In this document: in pieces, positions 15,700 through 24,014 of the stretch
Layout: the number at the start of each line of letters is the position of its first letter
Numbering within the stretch: the stretch's first letter is position 1
Assembly (NCBI GenBank): GCA_022446885.1
Contig: JAKVBU010000009.1
Location: forward strand, 115,459-179,458
Reading direction: 5' to 3'
DNA: 64,000 bases
From: Phycisphaerales bacterium
Lineage (GTDB): Bacteria > Planctomycetota > Phycisphaerae > Phycisphaerales > SM1A02
Made by a program: the position numbers and the translations under genes
Notes under the pieces: generated by a model
Told to the model about the DNA's origin: nothing
Seen by the model: only the letters and a program-made list of their open reading frames with translations
Databases searched by the model: none

Positions 15700-17202
15700 A
15701 TGCTTCGATTCGCCGTCTACGACCGCAGCGGGCCCGCCCGCGACTGGCCGATGCACGACGTGGTCCTGATCGGGAAGGGCGACGTCATTGTGCCAGGAGA
15801 CGTGCGCTTTGATCCGGAGACTGGCATCATCGAGTGCCAGCCCAAGGAGCCCGGGGCAGTGGGCCTGGGGTTGCTCCACGATGCCAGCCCGGCGGGCACC
15901 CTTGCACTTCAGACTTGCCTCCTGACGCCTTCCAGCGAACCACACATGCTCACGGTCGAGTTGGCCCGGCACAAGATCGGGCAGTTCCTCGTCAAGAGTG
16001 AAGAGTGGCAGATGTCGCATCTGGGAGATGGCCACCCCGCCTTCGAGCAGTGGGAAGAGGCCCGGCGGGTGTTTACCAAGGCCATGGTGGCCACCGATCC
16101 GGTCGAGTCCCACGAAGCCGGGCAGGCTGCTCTGGTGCTTGCCATAGCGGCTGCCGAACGGCTCGTGATGGCCCATGCCGACATTCTGCTACGGCGGCGA
16201 TTTCAGGAGTCCGGCGCCTCTTCTACCGCCCTTGGGTGTCGCGTGCATCCGGGGCGATGCGCCCGTGGATTGCAGGCCGTGCTGGAGCGCCAATTTGGGT
16301 TGGTTGTACTTCCGTTCACCTGGAAGGGCCTGTGCCCTCGACCCGGAGAGTATGACTGGAGCCGTGCTGACGCCTGGATGGAGTGGGCCATGGATCGGCG
16401 AAGGCGCGTCGTTGTAGGGCCGCTCATCGATCTTGAGCCGGGCGCCCTTCCGGCTTGGACTGACCAGTTCAGCGGCGACTATCTGGCCCTTCGTGATGCG
16501 GCATACGAGCATGTCGAACGTGTTGTGCAGCGCTACGGCGACAGCGTGGGCATGTGGAATCTGGCCAGTGGCATGGAGACAGGCACCGGCCCGGTTCGCA
16601 GCGAGCGCGAGATGGTGGACCTCGTCCGTACCCTCTCGCTGCTGGTACGCACTGCCCATCGGGGGCGGCGCGTGGTGGTTGAGATCGCTCGCCCATGGGG
16701 GCACTACCGGGCCCAGCAGCCCGACGCCCCTGCGCCGCTGTCATTCGTGAACCGACTGGTGCAGTCGGGGGTGCGGCTTGATGCGGTCGGCATTCGACTG
16801 CTGCTGGGTGGGGGCCGAGGCAGCGCCGCCCGTGATCTGATGGAAGTGTGTGCATTGCTCGATCGACTACTCACCATCGATGTGCCCGTTCTGCTTTCAG
16901 CCTGCAGCGTGCCCGATCGCGAGGTCGAGTCTGGCCGCGGCTGCTGGCGAACCCAATGGACGCCAAAACGACAAGCGATGTGGGCGGATCTGCTCACGCA
17001 GATCGCCTTGGCCCGGCCCTATGTCGAGTCGGTGATCTGGGGGGACCTGTACGACCATGACGAAGGCCACCCAATTGGAGGCGGGCTCGTGACTTCTGAG
17101 GGACGGGCCAAGCCTGCCCTGCAGCGATTGGCGGCATTGCGCAAGCGACTGGATCGACCATGGGGTTCATCTGGTGCCACAGCGGATGGCGCCTCGACGT
17201 GA
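15700..17202 (+). CDS. GH10-like (xylanase-fold) protein lacking both catalytic glutamates
   Basis: A 500-residue protein without signal peptide. Residues about 190-480 follow the glycoside hydrolase 10 barrel. Visible blocks are FTWKGLCPRPGEYDWSRADAW (compare the MKW..xP..GxFxFxxAD block), then DSVGMWNLASGM, VPVLLSACSVP and VESVIWGDLYD. In true xylanases the third-last block is WDVVNE (acid/base) and the next ITELD (nucleophile). Here the equivalent positions read Ser and Ala. The enzyme should therefore be unable to hydrolyse glycosides by the retaining mechanism. The N-terminal 180 residues are of unknown fold and mostly beta then helical. It is the first gene of an operon with an HhH protein, mfd and a membrane protein. 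A TAACAT hexamer lies 12 bases upstream of the ATG. Confidence 0.6.
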   Translation: MLRFAVYDRSGPARDWPMHDVVLIGKGDVIVPGDVRFDPETGIIECQPKEPGAVGLGLLHDASPAGTLALQTCLLTPSSEPHMLTVELARHKIGQFLVKSEEWQMSHLGDGHPAFEQWEEARRVFTKAMVATDPVESHEAGQAALVLAIAAAERLVMAHADILLRRRFQESGASSTALGCRVHPGRCARGLQAVLERQFGLVVLPFTWKGLCPRPGEYDWSRADAWMEWAMDRRRRVVVGPLIDLEPGALPAWTDQFSGDYLALRDAAYEHVERVVQRYGDSVGMWNLASGMETGTGPVRSEREMVDLVRTLSLLVRTAHRGRRVVVEIARPWGHYRAQQPDAPAPLSFVNRLVQSGVRLDAVGIRLLLGGGRGSAARDLMEVCALLDRLLTIDVPVLLSACSVPDREVESGRGCWRTQWTPKRQAMWADLLTQIALARPYVESVIWGDLYDHDEGHPIGGGLVTSEGRAKPALQRLAALRKRLDRPWGSSGATADGAST

Positions 17203-17549
17203 GGGCTTCATGGGTGCTGCTGGCGAGGCGACGGGTACCCGGCGGCAGTCAGTTTGCTGCGCTGGTTCTGGGCATCCAATCGGCACTGCTGCTGCAAAGC
17301 GCTTCACGAGCGCAGGAGGGGCCGCTCACAATCGATGGCGTTTCGCACCTGCGGCTCGAGCCCTCGCGGGCAACTCGTGACCACTGGCGGCTTCTGCCAG
17401 GCGTGGGGCCCGTCTTGGCACGTGCGCTGGAGGCCGAGCTCCTCGGCCGGGACGAGTGGGCCCGCTCAGACATCGACGATGTACCGGGCGTCGGGCCTGC
17501 CCGGCTGAACGCATGGGCGAGTTTGCTCTCCGGGGCCGGCGAGCACTGA
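17199..17549 (+). CDS. ComEA-like helix-hairpin-helix protein
   Basis: A 116-residue protein started at GTG 17199, which overlaps the previous stop as GTGA (an upstream ATG at 17160 would overlap further). After a hydrophobic N-terminus of signal-peptide type (about residues 17-38, ending near SRAQE) come two helix-hairpin-helix units, LLPGVGPVLARALEAELL and DVPGVGPARLNAWASLL. These bind DNA backbone non-specifically in ComEA-type competence proteins. ComEA takes part in DNA uptake across the periplasm. This protein could do likewise, though no other competence gene apart from the pilus-like cluster at 41.7-62.5 kb is in the window. It overlaps the mfd start. Confidence 0.65.
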   Translation: MRASWVLLARRRVPGGSQFAALVLGIQSALLLQSASRAQEGPLTIDGVSHLRLEPSRATRDHWRLLPGVGPVLARALEAELLGRDEWARSDIDDVPGVGPARLNAWASLLSGAGEH

Positions 17550-20500
17550 TGTCATGGCTCGACTATCTGGCCAGCGAAGCGTCGGACACCCTTGAGCGGG
17601 CGCTGACACGGCCCGGGGTGACGATGCTGGCTGGGCGCAGCGGGTCATCCACATCAGCGTTGGCGGCTTGGAAGCTTCCAAATCACCAGAGCTCGCTCTT
17701 GTTCGTGACGGCTCATCTGGACGAAGCAGATGAAGCCGCCTCAGTGCTCGAAGTAGGTGGAGAGAGCGTCATCTCATTCCCCGCCTTGGAAGTGCTCCCG
17801 GGCGAGAGTGACGCCCGGATGGACCTCCGAGCCCAGCGTCTTCGCTGCGTGCAGCAGTTGACGGCAGGCAACACAGAGCGAGTGGTCATCGTCGCCCCCA
17901 TCGCCGCATTAATGCAGCCAGTGCCGGACACCGCGGACCTTGAGCGCCTGTATCGACTGCTCGAGCCGGGGATGACGCTTGATCGAGACGCACTGGTCGA
18001 GTGGATGATTGCAGCCTCGTTCCGCCGGTCAAAGACGGTCGAGCAGCCTGGCGAGTTCGCCCTGCGTGGCGACATCATCGACGTCTTCCCCGAGAGTGGG
18101 CCGCCGGTGCGACTGGACACGTTTGGCAACGAGGTGGAACGGATCTGCGAAATCGACCTCGACTCGATGGCCTCCGGCAGAAAACTGGAAGCCTTCGATC
18201 TCGTTGCGTGTGGGGCGCGATTCCATCAGCCCGAAGCCTCCGCAGAGGCGACATGGCTGTTCGACCTGCTGCCCACTGACATGGCTGTTGTGCTCGATGA
18301 CCTGGACGAGATTGACGAGCAGGCAAGAAGCTATCTGGAACGCGTTGACGATGGATCCGCGATAGCTGCTCTGCCCGAGGTGCTCTCCGGGCTGGGGCAG
18401 GGGCAGCGGCCCTGTGTGCAGGTGCGTTCGGTGGCAATGGCACAAGGGGCCGACGACGTACTGCGTGTGGGGCAACTCGAGCCGTTTCCCGAGCAAGCCC
18501 CCAGAGCGATCGAGACTTTGCGTGCACGTTCGTTACAGAGCCGCGTGATCGTGCTCTGTGCCCATCCCCGCGACGCGCAGCGGCTGCGTGAGTTGTTGGA
18601 GGGTGCGCCGATACCCAAGGGGCTCGTGATCGAGTCAGGGCACTGCGCCCGTGGGTTCACGTTGGGGGAAGCCGAGGGTGATCAAGTGCAGATCGTGCCT
18701 TGGCACGAGGTCATTCATCGCTGGTCTGTACGACGTCGTGGCCACGCGCCCAAAGGGGAGCGAACGCTCGACGCGTTTGTGCAGATTCGTCCGGATGATC
18801 TTGTGGTGCACCGTGAGCACGGCATCGCTCGCTTTCTGGGACTTCAGGAAGAGGCCAGAGATGGCGACGAGTCTCGGCGAGGAGAGGTGCTGGTGCTGGA
18901 GTTTGCCAAGGGGTCGCGTCTCTACGTGCCGACCTCTCGGATCGAGCTTGTGCAGCGGTACATCGGGGCCTTCAAGGGTGTGCCCGAACTCTCGCTGCTG
19001 GGCGGGAAGGCGTGGAAGCGTCGAACCGAGGCGGCAGACGAGGCCGTTCGTGATCTGGCCGCGGAGTTGCTTCGCGTGCAAGCGATGCGGCAGTCGCAAT
19101 CGGGGTCGGCGTGCGGCCCAGACGGCCCATGGCAGCAGCAGTTCGAAGACTCGTTCGAGTTTGACGAAACGAAAGATCAGCGAACGGCGATTGAAGCGGT
19201 CGCTGGAGACATGCATGCGCCCCGGCCGATGGACCGGCTTTTGTGTGGGGATGTTGGATTCGGCAAGACCGAGGTGGCGATCCGAGCGGCCTTTCGAATG
19301 GCAGCAGCCTCGCGGCAGACCGCGGTGCTCGTGCCGACCACGGTGCTCGCTGAACAACATGAGCGTACGTTTGCCCGCAGGTTCGCAGGGTATCCCTTCC
19401 GCGTCGAGTCACTGAGTCGGTTCAAGACAGTCGCGCAGCAGAAGGAACTGCTCCAAGACTTGGCGCAGGGCCGGGTGGACGTGGTCGTGGGCACCCATCG
19501 CATTCTCAGCAAGGATGTGCGGTTCGCCGATCTGGGGCTTGTCGTGATCGACGAGGAGCAGAGATTCGGCGTGGAGCACAAGCAGCGTCTGTTGGGTTTG
19601 CGAGCCACGGTAGACGTGCTGACAATGACTGCCACACCTATCCCACGCACATTGCACATGTCGATGGTTGGTCTTCGCGACATTTCTTCGCTGCAGACCG
19701 CTCCGGTGGACCGTCAGTCAGTGGTCACCGAGGTGATTCCCTTCGACGAGAGACGATTGGGGGCGGCGTTACGCCGTGAGATGGCTCGCGAAGGGCAAGC
19801 GTTTGTCGTGCACAACAAGGTGAAGGATCTTCAGGAGATCGCGGACATCATTCGCCGTCTTGTGCCTGAGGCACGGATCATCACCGGGCACGGGCAGATG
19901 CCGCCGCGTGAACTCGAGAAGGCCATGCTCACCTTCCTGCGAGGTGAGGCTGACGTATTGGTGTGCACGACGATCATCGAGTCGGGCATTGACATCCCTC
20001 GGGCCAACACCATCATCATCAACGAGGCCGACCGCTACGGACTGGCGGAACTGCACCAATTGCGAGGCCGGGTCGGTCGATCTCGGCATCGGGGGTACTG
20101 CTATCTCGTGTTGCCCACGGATCGAACGGTCAATCCCGATGCCCGTCGGAGATTGCAGGCGATGGAGAGCTTCGCCATGCTCGGCGCGGGTTTCCGGATC
20201 GCCTTGCGTGATCTGGAGATTCGCGGTGCGGGCAACATCCTTGGCCCGGAACAGTCCGGCCACATCGCGGCTGTTGGGTATGAACTCTATTGCCGGCTCT
20301 TGGAGCAAGCAGTTGATGACTTGAAGTCAGGGCGGTCAAGCAGCACCCATGTGCCCGAGGTTGACCCGGGCTGGAGTGGTTGGTTGCCGGCGGCCTGGAT
20401 TCCCGGCGACACACGGCGAATCGACGCCTATCGCCGATTGGCTCGGGCCTCCAGCGTTGCCCAACTCGACAAGATGGTTGAGGATCTGGTCTCGGCGTAC

Positions 20501-20809
20501 GGGCCGGTGCCTACCCCAGCCCAGCGGTGGATCGAGTTGGCCGAAATTGCCTTGCGGCTTCGGGCACAAGGTGTGAAGTCGATGGTTCGGCGGGAGCGTG
20601 ATCTGGTGTTTCGAACAGCGAGGCCCACCAAACTGGAGGCATGCATGGCGGGCGTCGCTGGTCAGGTGCGACGGGTCGGCACGCCCACAGCACAGGGGGT
20701 GTGGGAGGTCTGGTGGCGGCCCGACGAAACGGTGTTCACTCCCGCTACGCTGGCTGCCGTGCTGCGTCATCGACTTGGGGATGAGCCCGACGAAGAGCAG
20801 GAGACATGA
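17549..20809 (+). CDS. mfd: Transcription-repair coupling factor
   Basis: Started at the ATG at 17549, inside the preceding stop (TGATG), giving 1086 residues, the normal length for Mfd. It displaces RNA polymerase stalled at lesions and recruits UvrA. Visible parts in order are a UvrB-like N-terminal module (GRSGSSTSALA; RGDIIDVFP near residue 170), the RNA-polymerase-interacting domain (DDLVVHREHGIARFLGL) and the RecG-like motor. The motor has Walker A CGDVGFGKTEVA, Walker B DEEQRFGV, TMTATPIPRTLHMS and the TRG region ending GPEQSGHIAAVGYELYCRLL. A C-terminal UvrA-binding domain follows. All motor motifs look intact. It overlaps the next gene by four bases. Confidence 0.97.
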   Translation: MSWLDYLASEASDTLERALTRPGVTMLAGRSGSSTSALAAWKLPNHQSSLLFVTAHLDEADEAASVLEVGGESVISFPALEVLPGESDARMDLRAQRLRCVQQLTAGNTERVVIVAPIAALMQPVPDTADLERLYRLLEPGMTLDRDALVEWMIAASFRRSKTVEQPGEFALRGDIIDVFPESGPPVRLDTFGNEVERICEIDLDSMASGRKLEAFDLVACGARFHQPEASAEATWLFDLLPTDMAVVLDDLDEIDEQARSYLERVDDGSAIAALPEVLSGLGQGQRPCVQVRSVAMAQGADDVLRVGQLEPFPEQAPRAIETLRARSLQSRVIVLCAHPRDAQRLRELLEGAPIPKGLVIESGHCARGFTLGEAEGDQVQIVPWHEVIHRWSVRRRGHAPKGERTLDAFVQIRPDDLVVHREHGIARFLGLQEEARDGDESRRGEVLVLEFAKGSRLYVPTSRIELVQRYIGAFKGVPELSLLGGKAWKRRTEAADEAVRDLAAELLRVQAMRQSQSGSACGPDGPWQQQFEDSFEFDETKDQRTAIEAVAGDMHAPRPMDRLLCGDVGFGKTEVAIRAAFRMAAASRQTAVLVPTTVLAEQHERTFARRFAGYPFRVESLSRFKTVAQQKELLQDLAQGRVDVVVGTHRILSKDVRFADLGLVVIDEEQRFGVEHKQRLLGLRATVDVLTMTATPIPRTLHMSMVGLRDISSLQTAPVDRQSVVTEVIPFDERRLGAALRREMAREGQAFVVHNKVKDLQEIADIIRRLVPEARIITGHGQMPPRELEKAMLTFLRGEADVLVCTTIIESGIDIPRANTIIINEADRYGLAELHQLRGRVGRSRHRGYCYLVLPTDRTVNPDARRRLQAMESFAMLGAGFRIALRDLEIRGAGNILGPEQSGHIAAVGYELYCRLLEQAVDDLKSGRSSSTHVPEVDPGWSGWLPAAWIPGDTRRIDAYRRLARASSVAQLDKMVEDLVSAYGPVPTPAQRWIELAEIALRLRAQGVKSMVRRERDLVFRTARPTKLEACMAGVAGQVRRVGTPTAQGVWEVWWRPDETVFTPATLAAVLRHRLGDEPDEEQET

Positions 20810-21681
20810 TGGCCGCCTCACTACTGCTGGTGGGTGCCATCCTGCTGCTGGTTTCGGTGCGTCACTGGCTCTGGGCCGGCACCCTGCAAGGCCGCCCGCT
20901 CCGCCTGGCCGCACGAGTGTGGGCGCCGTTACTCGCTGCGCTGCCAGCGCTGGGCGCAATTCCCGGCCAGCAGAGCACAGCCCTCGTGCAGCAAGGGGCG
21001 TTGCTCGGCGGAGCGTTGGTGGGGGCCGTGGCCACACTCATCATGCTCGCCCCTGCGGCCACAGGGACGAAGGCTGATCCATGGGATGACGACCATCGGA
21101 TTGATCTTCGATGGCCCGCTGCGGGCGTCGTTCTGTTGCTGGTGGCACTTGCCGGTCGCTTGCCGCAGTCGGCTCTGATGGTGCTCTTCGCGCTGGCCGC
21201 TGTCATGCCATGGGCTGAGTCGATACCTCGGCGGGGGGAGACTTGGGGCGGCCCGGGCGTTGGTGCGCTATCTCTGGCCTTGCTCGGCGGCATGGCCATG
21301 GCGACGGCAATGGCCATTGCAGGGCACGTCTGGATGCTGGTGGTCTGTCTGGGGTGCGCCGCTGCGGTCTTGTTCATGTGCGCTCGGCGTTTGGGAGGGC
21401 ACGCCGGCATTGAAGCGGCGATGTGGTCTGCAACGCTGGCGGCGCTGGCTGGCCCCGGTCTGCTTGGGTGGGAGGCCCTGGCGGCCTCGGTTGGACGCCT
21501 GACAGCTGCCGGCGAACCGCATGTAGGGCGGCTGGGCCTGTTGGCCGTGCCAGCACTGGCGTTATTGGTGCCTTGTGGTGTTTTGGCGGGGTTCTCTCGT
21601 TGGCCAGCGATCGGGCGAGTTGCGGCCGTCGTGGTCAGCGGCGGCGGCTTGATTGTCATGGGCGTCCTGGCCCTCGTCTGA
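20806..21681 (+). CDS. Polytopic membrane protein of unknown function
   Basis: A 291-residue, Ala/Leu/Gly-rich protein with about eight predicted membrane segments (around residues 4-20, 36-52, 62-80, 105-122, 126-138, 150-172, 174-192, 245-290). One charged loop near residues 85-103 contains DPWDDDHRIDLRW. I do not recognise a family. The ATG overlaps the mfd stop (ATGA), so it is the last gene of the operon starting at 15700, which suggests translational coupling to mfd without showing a functional link. Confidence 0.6.
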   Translation: MMAASLLLVGAILLLVSVRHWLWAGTLQGRPLRLAARVWAPLLAALPALGAIPGQQSTALVQQGALLGGALVGAVATLIMLAPAATGTKADPWDDDHRIDLRWPAAGVVLLLVALAGRLPQSALMVLFALAAVMPWAESIPRRGETWGGPGVGALSLALLGGMAMATAMAIAGHVWMLVVCLGCAAAVLFMCARRLGGHAGIEAAMWSATLAALAGPGLLGWEALAASVGRLTAAGEPHVGRLGLLAVPALALLVPCGVLAGFSRWPAIGRVAAVVVSGGGLIVMGVLALV

Positions 21682-21795
21682 CACCGTCGGGGTAGATTCT
21701 GGCAAATTTCAGCCGTACGCGCGAATGAGCCGATTCCTCAGGGGGCGGCACGGACGCTGCCCGGATTGCTTCAGGAAGAGGGCACGAGTAGACCC

Positions 21796-22179
21796 ATGCA
21801 TGAATCCCCAGTTGAGTCGCTCCACCAACGTCAGGTGCTGCCGGCGACCCGCTCATCACACACGCACAAGTTCGCCATTACCGGCTTCGAGGGCTATCTC
21901 ACCGTGGGCTTTTTCGACGACGGTCGCCCGGGAGAGATTTTCATCAAGATGAGCAAGGAGGGATCGACGTTGTCCGGGCTCATACAGGGCTTCTGTCGGT
22001 GCTTCTCGATCTGCCTGCAGTACGGGCTGCCGGTGGAGGACGCGGTGTCGCGATTCAAGGGCATGCGATTCGAGCCCTCGGGGCCGACGAGCAATCCTGA
22101 CATTCCTCAGGCGACGAGCATTCTGGACTACATCGCCTGTTATCTGGAGCAGCAGTTCGGCGAGTCAAGAGCCGCCTGA
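21796..22179 (+). CDS. Stand-alone C-terminal (TSCPD/NrdJb-like) domain of B12-dependent ribonucleotide reductase
   Basis: A 127-residue protein started at ATG 21796; TTG at 21766 would add ten residues. The sequence from residue 24 onward is strikingly like the last segment of NrdJ-type ribonucleotide reductases: HTHKFAITGFEGYLTVGFFDDG, a GEIFIKMSKEGSTLSGL block, and RFEPSGPTSNPDIPQATSIL with DYIACYLE after it. In NrdJ these residues belong to the main chain after the catalytic barrel, and some bacteria encode this part separately as NrdJb. No catalytic NrdJa partner is in the window, and the zinc-binding Cys cluster often found at the extreme C-terminus is missing. Role could be a subunit or a repurposed regulatory domain. 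A possible -10 (TAGATT, 21693-21698) lies about 100 bases upstream. Confidence 0.65.
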   Translation: MHESPVESLHQRQVLPATRSSHTHKFAITGFEGYLTVGFFDDGRPGEIFIKMSKEGSTLSGLIQGFCRCFSICLQYGLPVEDAVSRFKGMRFEPSGPTSNPDIPQATSILDYIACYLEQQFGESRAA

Positions 22180-22205
22180 GGCTTCGGTTCGACTTCACAT
22201 GAGGC

Positions 22206-22239
22206 AAAAAGGCAGCGACGCCGTCTCCGGCGTCGCTGC
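22206..22239 (-). terminator. Rho-independent terminator of the rplI-ssb-rpsF operon
   Basis: GCAGCGACGCCG and CGGCGTCGCTGC (22212-22223 and 22228-22239) form a perfect 12-bp GC-rich stem with a four-base loop. On the minus strand the stem is followed by CCTTTTT. This is the clearest terminator in the window. It lies about 40 bases behind the rplI stop and could also end plus-strand transcripts from the 21796 gene, though the plus side has no long T-run. Confidence 0.9.
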
Positions 22240-22279
22240 TGTGGTTCTTATGGATCCGTGTCCCTGCTCAGGCTCAAAC

Positions 22280-22867
22280 TCAAGCCTGCGCCGCGTCTGC
22301 CGTCGCTTCCTCAGGCTCAACGGCGGGCGCCTCGGCTTCGACCTCAGGCTTCTCGATGAGGTTGCCCTCATCGTCAAACTCCATCTCTTCACGCTCTTCC
22401 AGCGGCTGATCCGGCTCGACCACGATCATGACCTCGGTACGGAGGTCTTTGTCGAACTGAATCGTGACGGGATACTCGCCGATGCGGCGAATCGCCTGAT
22501 GGAGTCGCACGGCTCGCGTGTCCACTCCCTCGAAGCCCACATGTTGCAGGGCGTCTGAGATGTCTCGCTGCGTGACGGATCCGTAGAGCACGCCCTGGGC
22601 ATTGCAGGATCGCACCAGAGTCAATTCCACCTCGTCCATGCGGGTGATGAGCGCCTCACGGGCCTCGCGGCGAGCCTTCACTTGCGCCAGCGCGGCTTCA
22701 CGATCAGCCTGCAATTCCGTGATGCGTTCTTCGGTGGGTACTTCAGCGAGCCCCATGGGAACGAGGTAGTTGCGTGCATATCCGGTTCGAACCTTTACGA
22801 CATCGCCAACGATGCCAAGGTGCTCGACGTTGTGCAGCAGCAGCAGTTCGGTTTTCTTCAGTGCCAT
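22280..22867 (-). CDS. rplI: 50S ribosomal protein L9, acidic C-terminal extension
   Basis: Residues 1-150 are a normal L9. The N-terminal rRNA-binding domain (LLLLHNVEHLGIVGDVVKV with GYARNYLVPMGLA) is followed by a long connecting helix and a C-terminal domain ending in the FDKDLRTEVMIVV strand. Residues 150-195 are an extra acidic, Glu/Pro/Ala-rich tail not found in E. coli L9. A GGGAGG ribosome-binding site precedes the ATG. It is the last gene of the operon glmU-prs-rplY-pth-rpsF-ssb-rplI. Confidence 0.95.
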   Translation of the reverse strand: MALKKTELLLLHNVEHLGIVGDVVKVRTGYARNYLVPMGLAEVPTEERITELQADREAALAQVKARREAREALITRMDEVELTLVRSCNAQGVLYGSVTQRDISDALQHVGFEGVDTRAVRLHQAIRRIGEYPVTIQFDKDLRTEVMIVVEPDQPLEEREEMEFDDEGNLIEKPEVEAEAPAVEPEEATADAAQA

Positions 22868-22938
22868 GTACGGTGTCCTCCCATCAGTTGTTGAGGAGTT
22901 GAGGAGATGACCATGTGGTCACCCCCAGCGTTGAAAGT

Positions 22939-22959
22939 CATTCCACTTAGAATGGAATG
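22939..22959 (-). other. Inverted repeat overlapping the ssb stop codon
   Basis: CATTCC and GGAATG (22939-22944 and 22954-22959) form a 6-bp stem spanning the end of ssb, immediately ahead of rplI. No T-run. It may modulate rplI translation or protect the upstream message end; this is inference. Confidence 0.25.
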
Positions 22960-23360
22960 TCGTCGTTTGAAACAGGCTGTGGAGCGGACTGGGGCTGCGA
23001 GGACTCGCCTCTGTTGCCGCCGCCTCCACCTGACCTCGAGTCGATGAATTGGAAGTTCTCGACCACGGTGAGCAGTTTGGTGCGACGGTTGCCGTCACGA
23101 TCCTGCCACTCGTCGAGTTTCAGGCGCCCTTCGATGAACACAGGTCGCCCTTTGCTCAAGTACTTGCCCATCGTTTCGGCTGTGCGGCCCCAGGCTTCAC
23201 AGTCCACGAAGGTTGTCTCTTCCTTCCAATCGTCACCCGACTTGTAGCGACGATTCACCGCAAGGCCGATGTTGGCAACGGCGGTGTTGTTCGCCGTGTA
23301 CTTCACTTCGACGTCGCGGGTCAGGTTGCCCATCAGCAGGACGCGGTTGAGACTGGCCAT
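22947..23360 (-). CDS. ssb: Single-stranded DNA-binding protein
   Basis: A 137-residue SSB. The OB-fold (MASLNRVLLMGNLTRDVEVKYT, FVDCEAWGRTAETMGKYLSKG, FIEGRLKLDEWQDRDGNRR) covers residues 1-108. A short Gly/Gln-rich linker follows, then the conserved acidic tip NDDIPF through which SSB contacts its partners. It coats single-stranded DNA during replication and repair. The place between rpsF and rplI matches the widespread rpsF-ssb-rpsR-rplI order, but rpsR (S18) is absent between ssb and rplI here. AAGGAG precedes the ATG. An internal TACACT on this strand (23411-23416) could be a separate ssb promoter. Confidence 0.97.
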   Translation of the reverse strand: MASLNRVLLMGNLTRDVEVKYTANNTAVANIGLAVNRRYKSGDDWKEETTFVDCEAWGRTAETMGKYLSKGRPVFIEGRLKLDEWQDRDGNRRTKLLTVVENFQFIDSRSGGGGGNRGESSQPQSAPQPVSNDDIPF

Positions 23361-23433
23361 CGTGGGAGCTCCTTCTCAGGCAGGCGTGACATCGCCCGCC
23401 TCGAACATGCAGTGTATCGCCCAGGGGGGCGAA

Positions 23434-23988
23434 TCAGGCATCGGCTGCCGCAACAGGCTCATCTGAACCGGCTTCGGGCGCATCATCACCGGCGACCTCA
23501 GCCTGCGGGGCCTGATCGGCCACTTCAGCTTCAGTTGCCTCCGAAGCCTCTTCCTCAGCTTCACGCTCGGATCGGGTTGTTGCCCTCACACCCGAGTCGC
23601 TGGTGCCTGCTTCGGCCTGCTGGGCCCGCACGGCGATCTCTTCCTTGAGCGCTTCGCGACCTTCGGCGGCTTCGATCTGCTCAGCTTCAAGATGATCGGC
23701 GCGAGTGAACATGAACCGCAGGAGGTCTTCCGACAGGTTGCACAGCCGCTCGAGGCCGGCCATTTTGTCGGCGGGCATCTTGAAGTAGCTCAGGAAGAAG
23801 ATCCCACGCTTGTTGCCCTTGATCTCATAGGCAAGGCGTCGCTCTTCCCACTTCTGGAAGCTCTGAATGTCAGCCCCGCCCTTGTCGAGCAGATCCTGGA
23901 CATGCTGTGCAGTGCCTCCCAGATCCGCGCCTGCGGACTGGGGAAAGAGGAACAGTCCCTCGTAGGTGTGGGTGGCGTTTTCGGACAT
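23434..23988 (-). CDS. rpsF: 30S ribosomal protein S6 with long acidic C-terminal tail
   Basis: Started at the ATG at 23988, nine bases behind GGAGGAG, giving 184 residues; ten extra in-frame codons upstream lie outside this signal. Residues about 1-105 are the S6 ferredoxin-like fold (THTYEGLFLFPQSAG, KWEERRLAYEIKGNKRGIFF, LLRFMFTRA). The remaining 80 residues are a Glu/Ala-rich, low-complexity tail ending PVAAADA. Long glutamate tails occur in some S6 proteins (E. coli S6 receives added glutamates after translation), but this one is unusually long. It follows pth closely. Confidence 0.93.
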   Translation of the reverse strand: MSENATHTYEGLFLFPQSAGADLGGTAQHVQDLLDKGGADIQSFQKWEERRLAYEIKGNKRGIFFLSYFKMPADKMAGLERLCNLSEDLLRFMFTRADHLEAEQIEAAEGREALKEEIAVRAQQAEAGTSDSGVRATTRSEREAEEEASEATEAEVADQAPQAEVAGDDAPEAGSDEPVAAADA

Positions 23989-24014
23989 CGGACGATTCTC
24001 CTCCAGTGAGTCAG

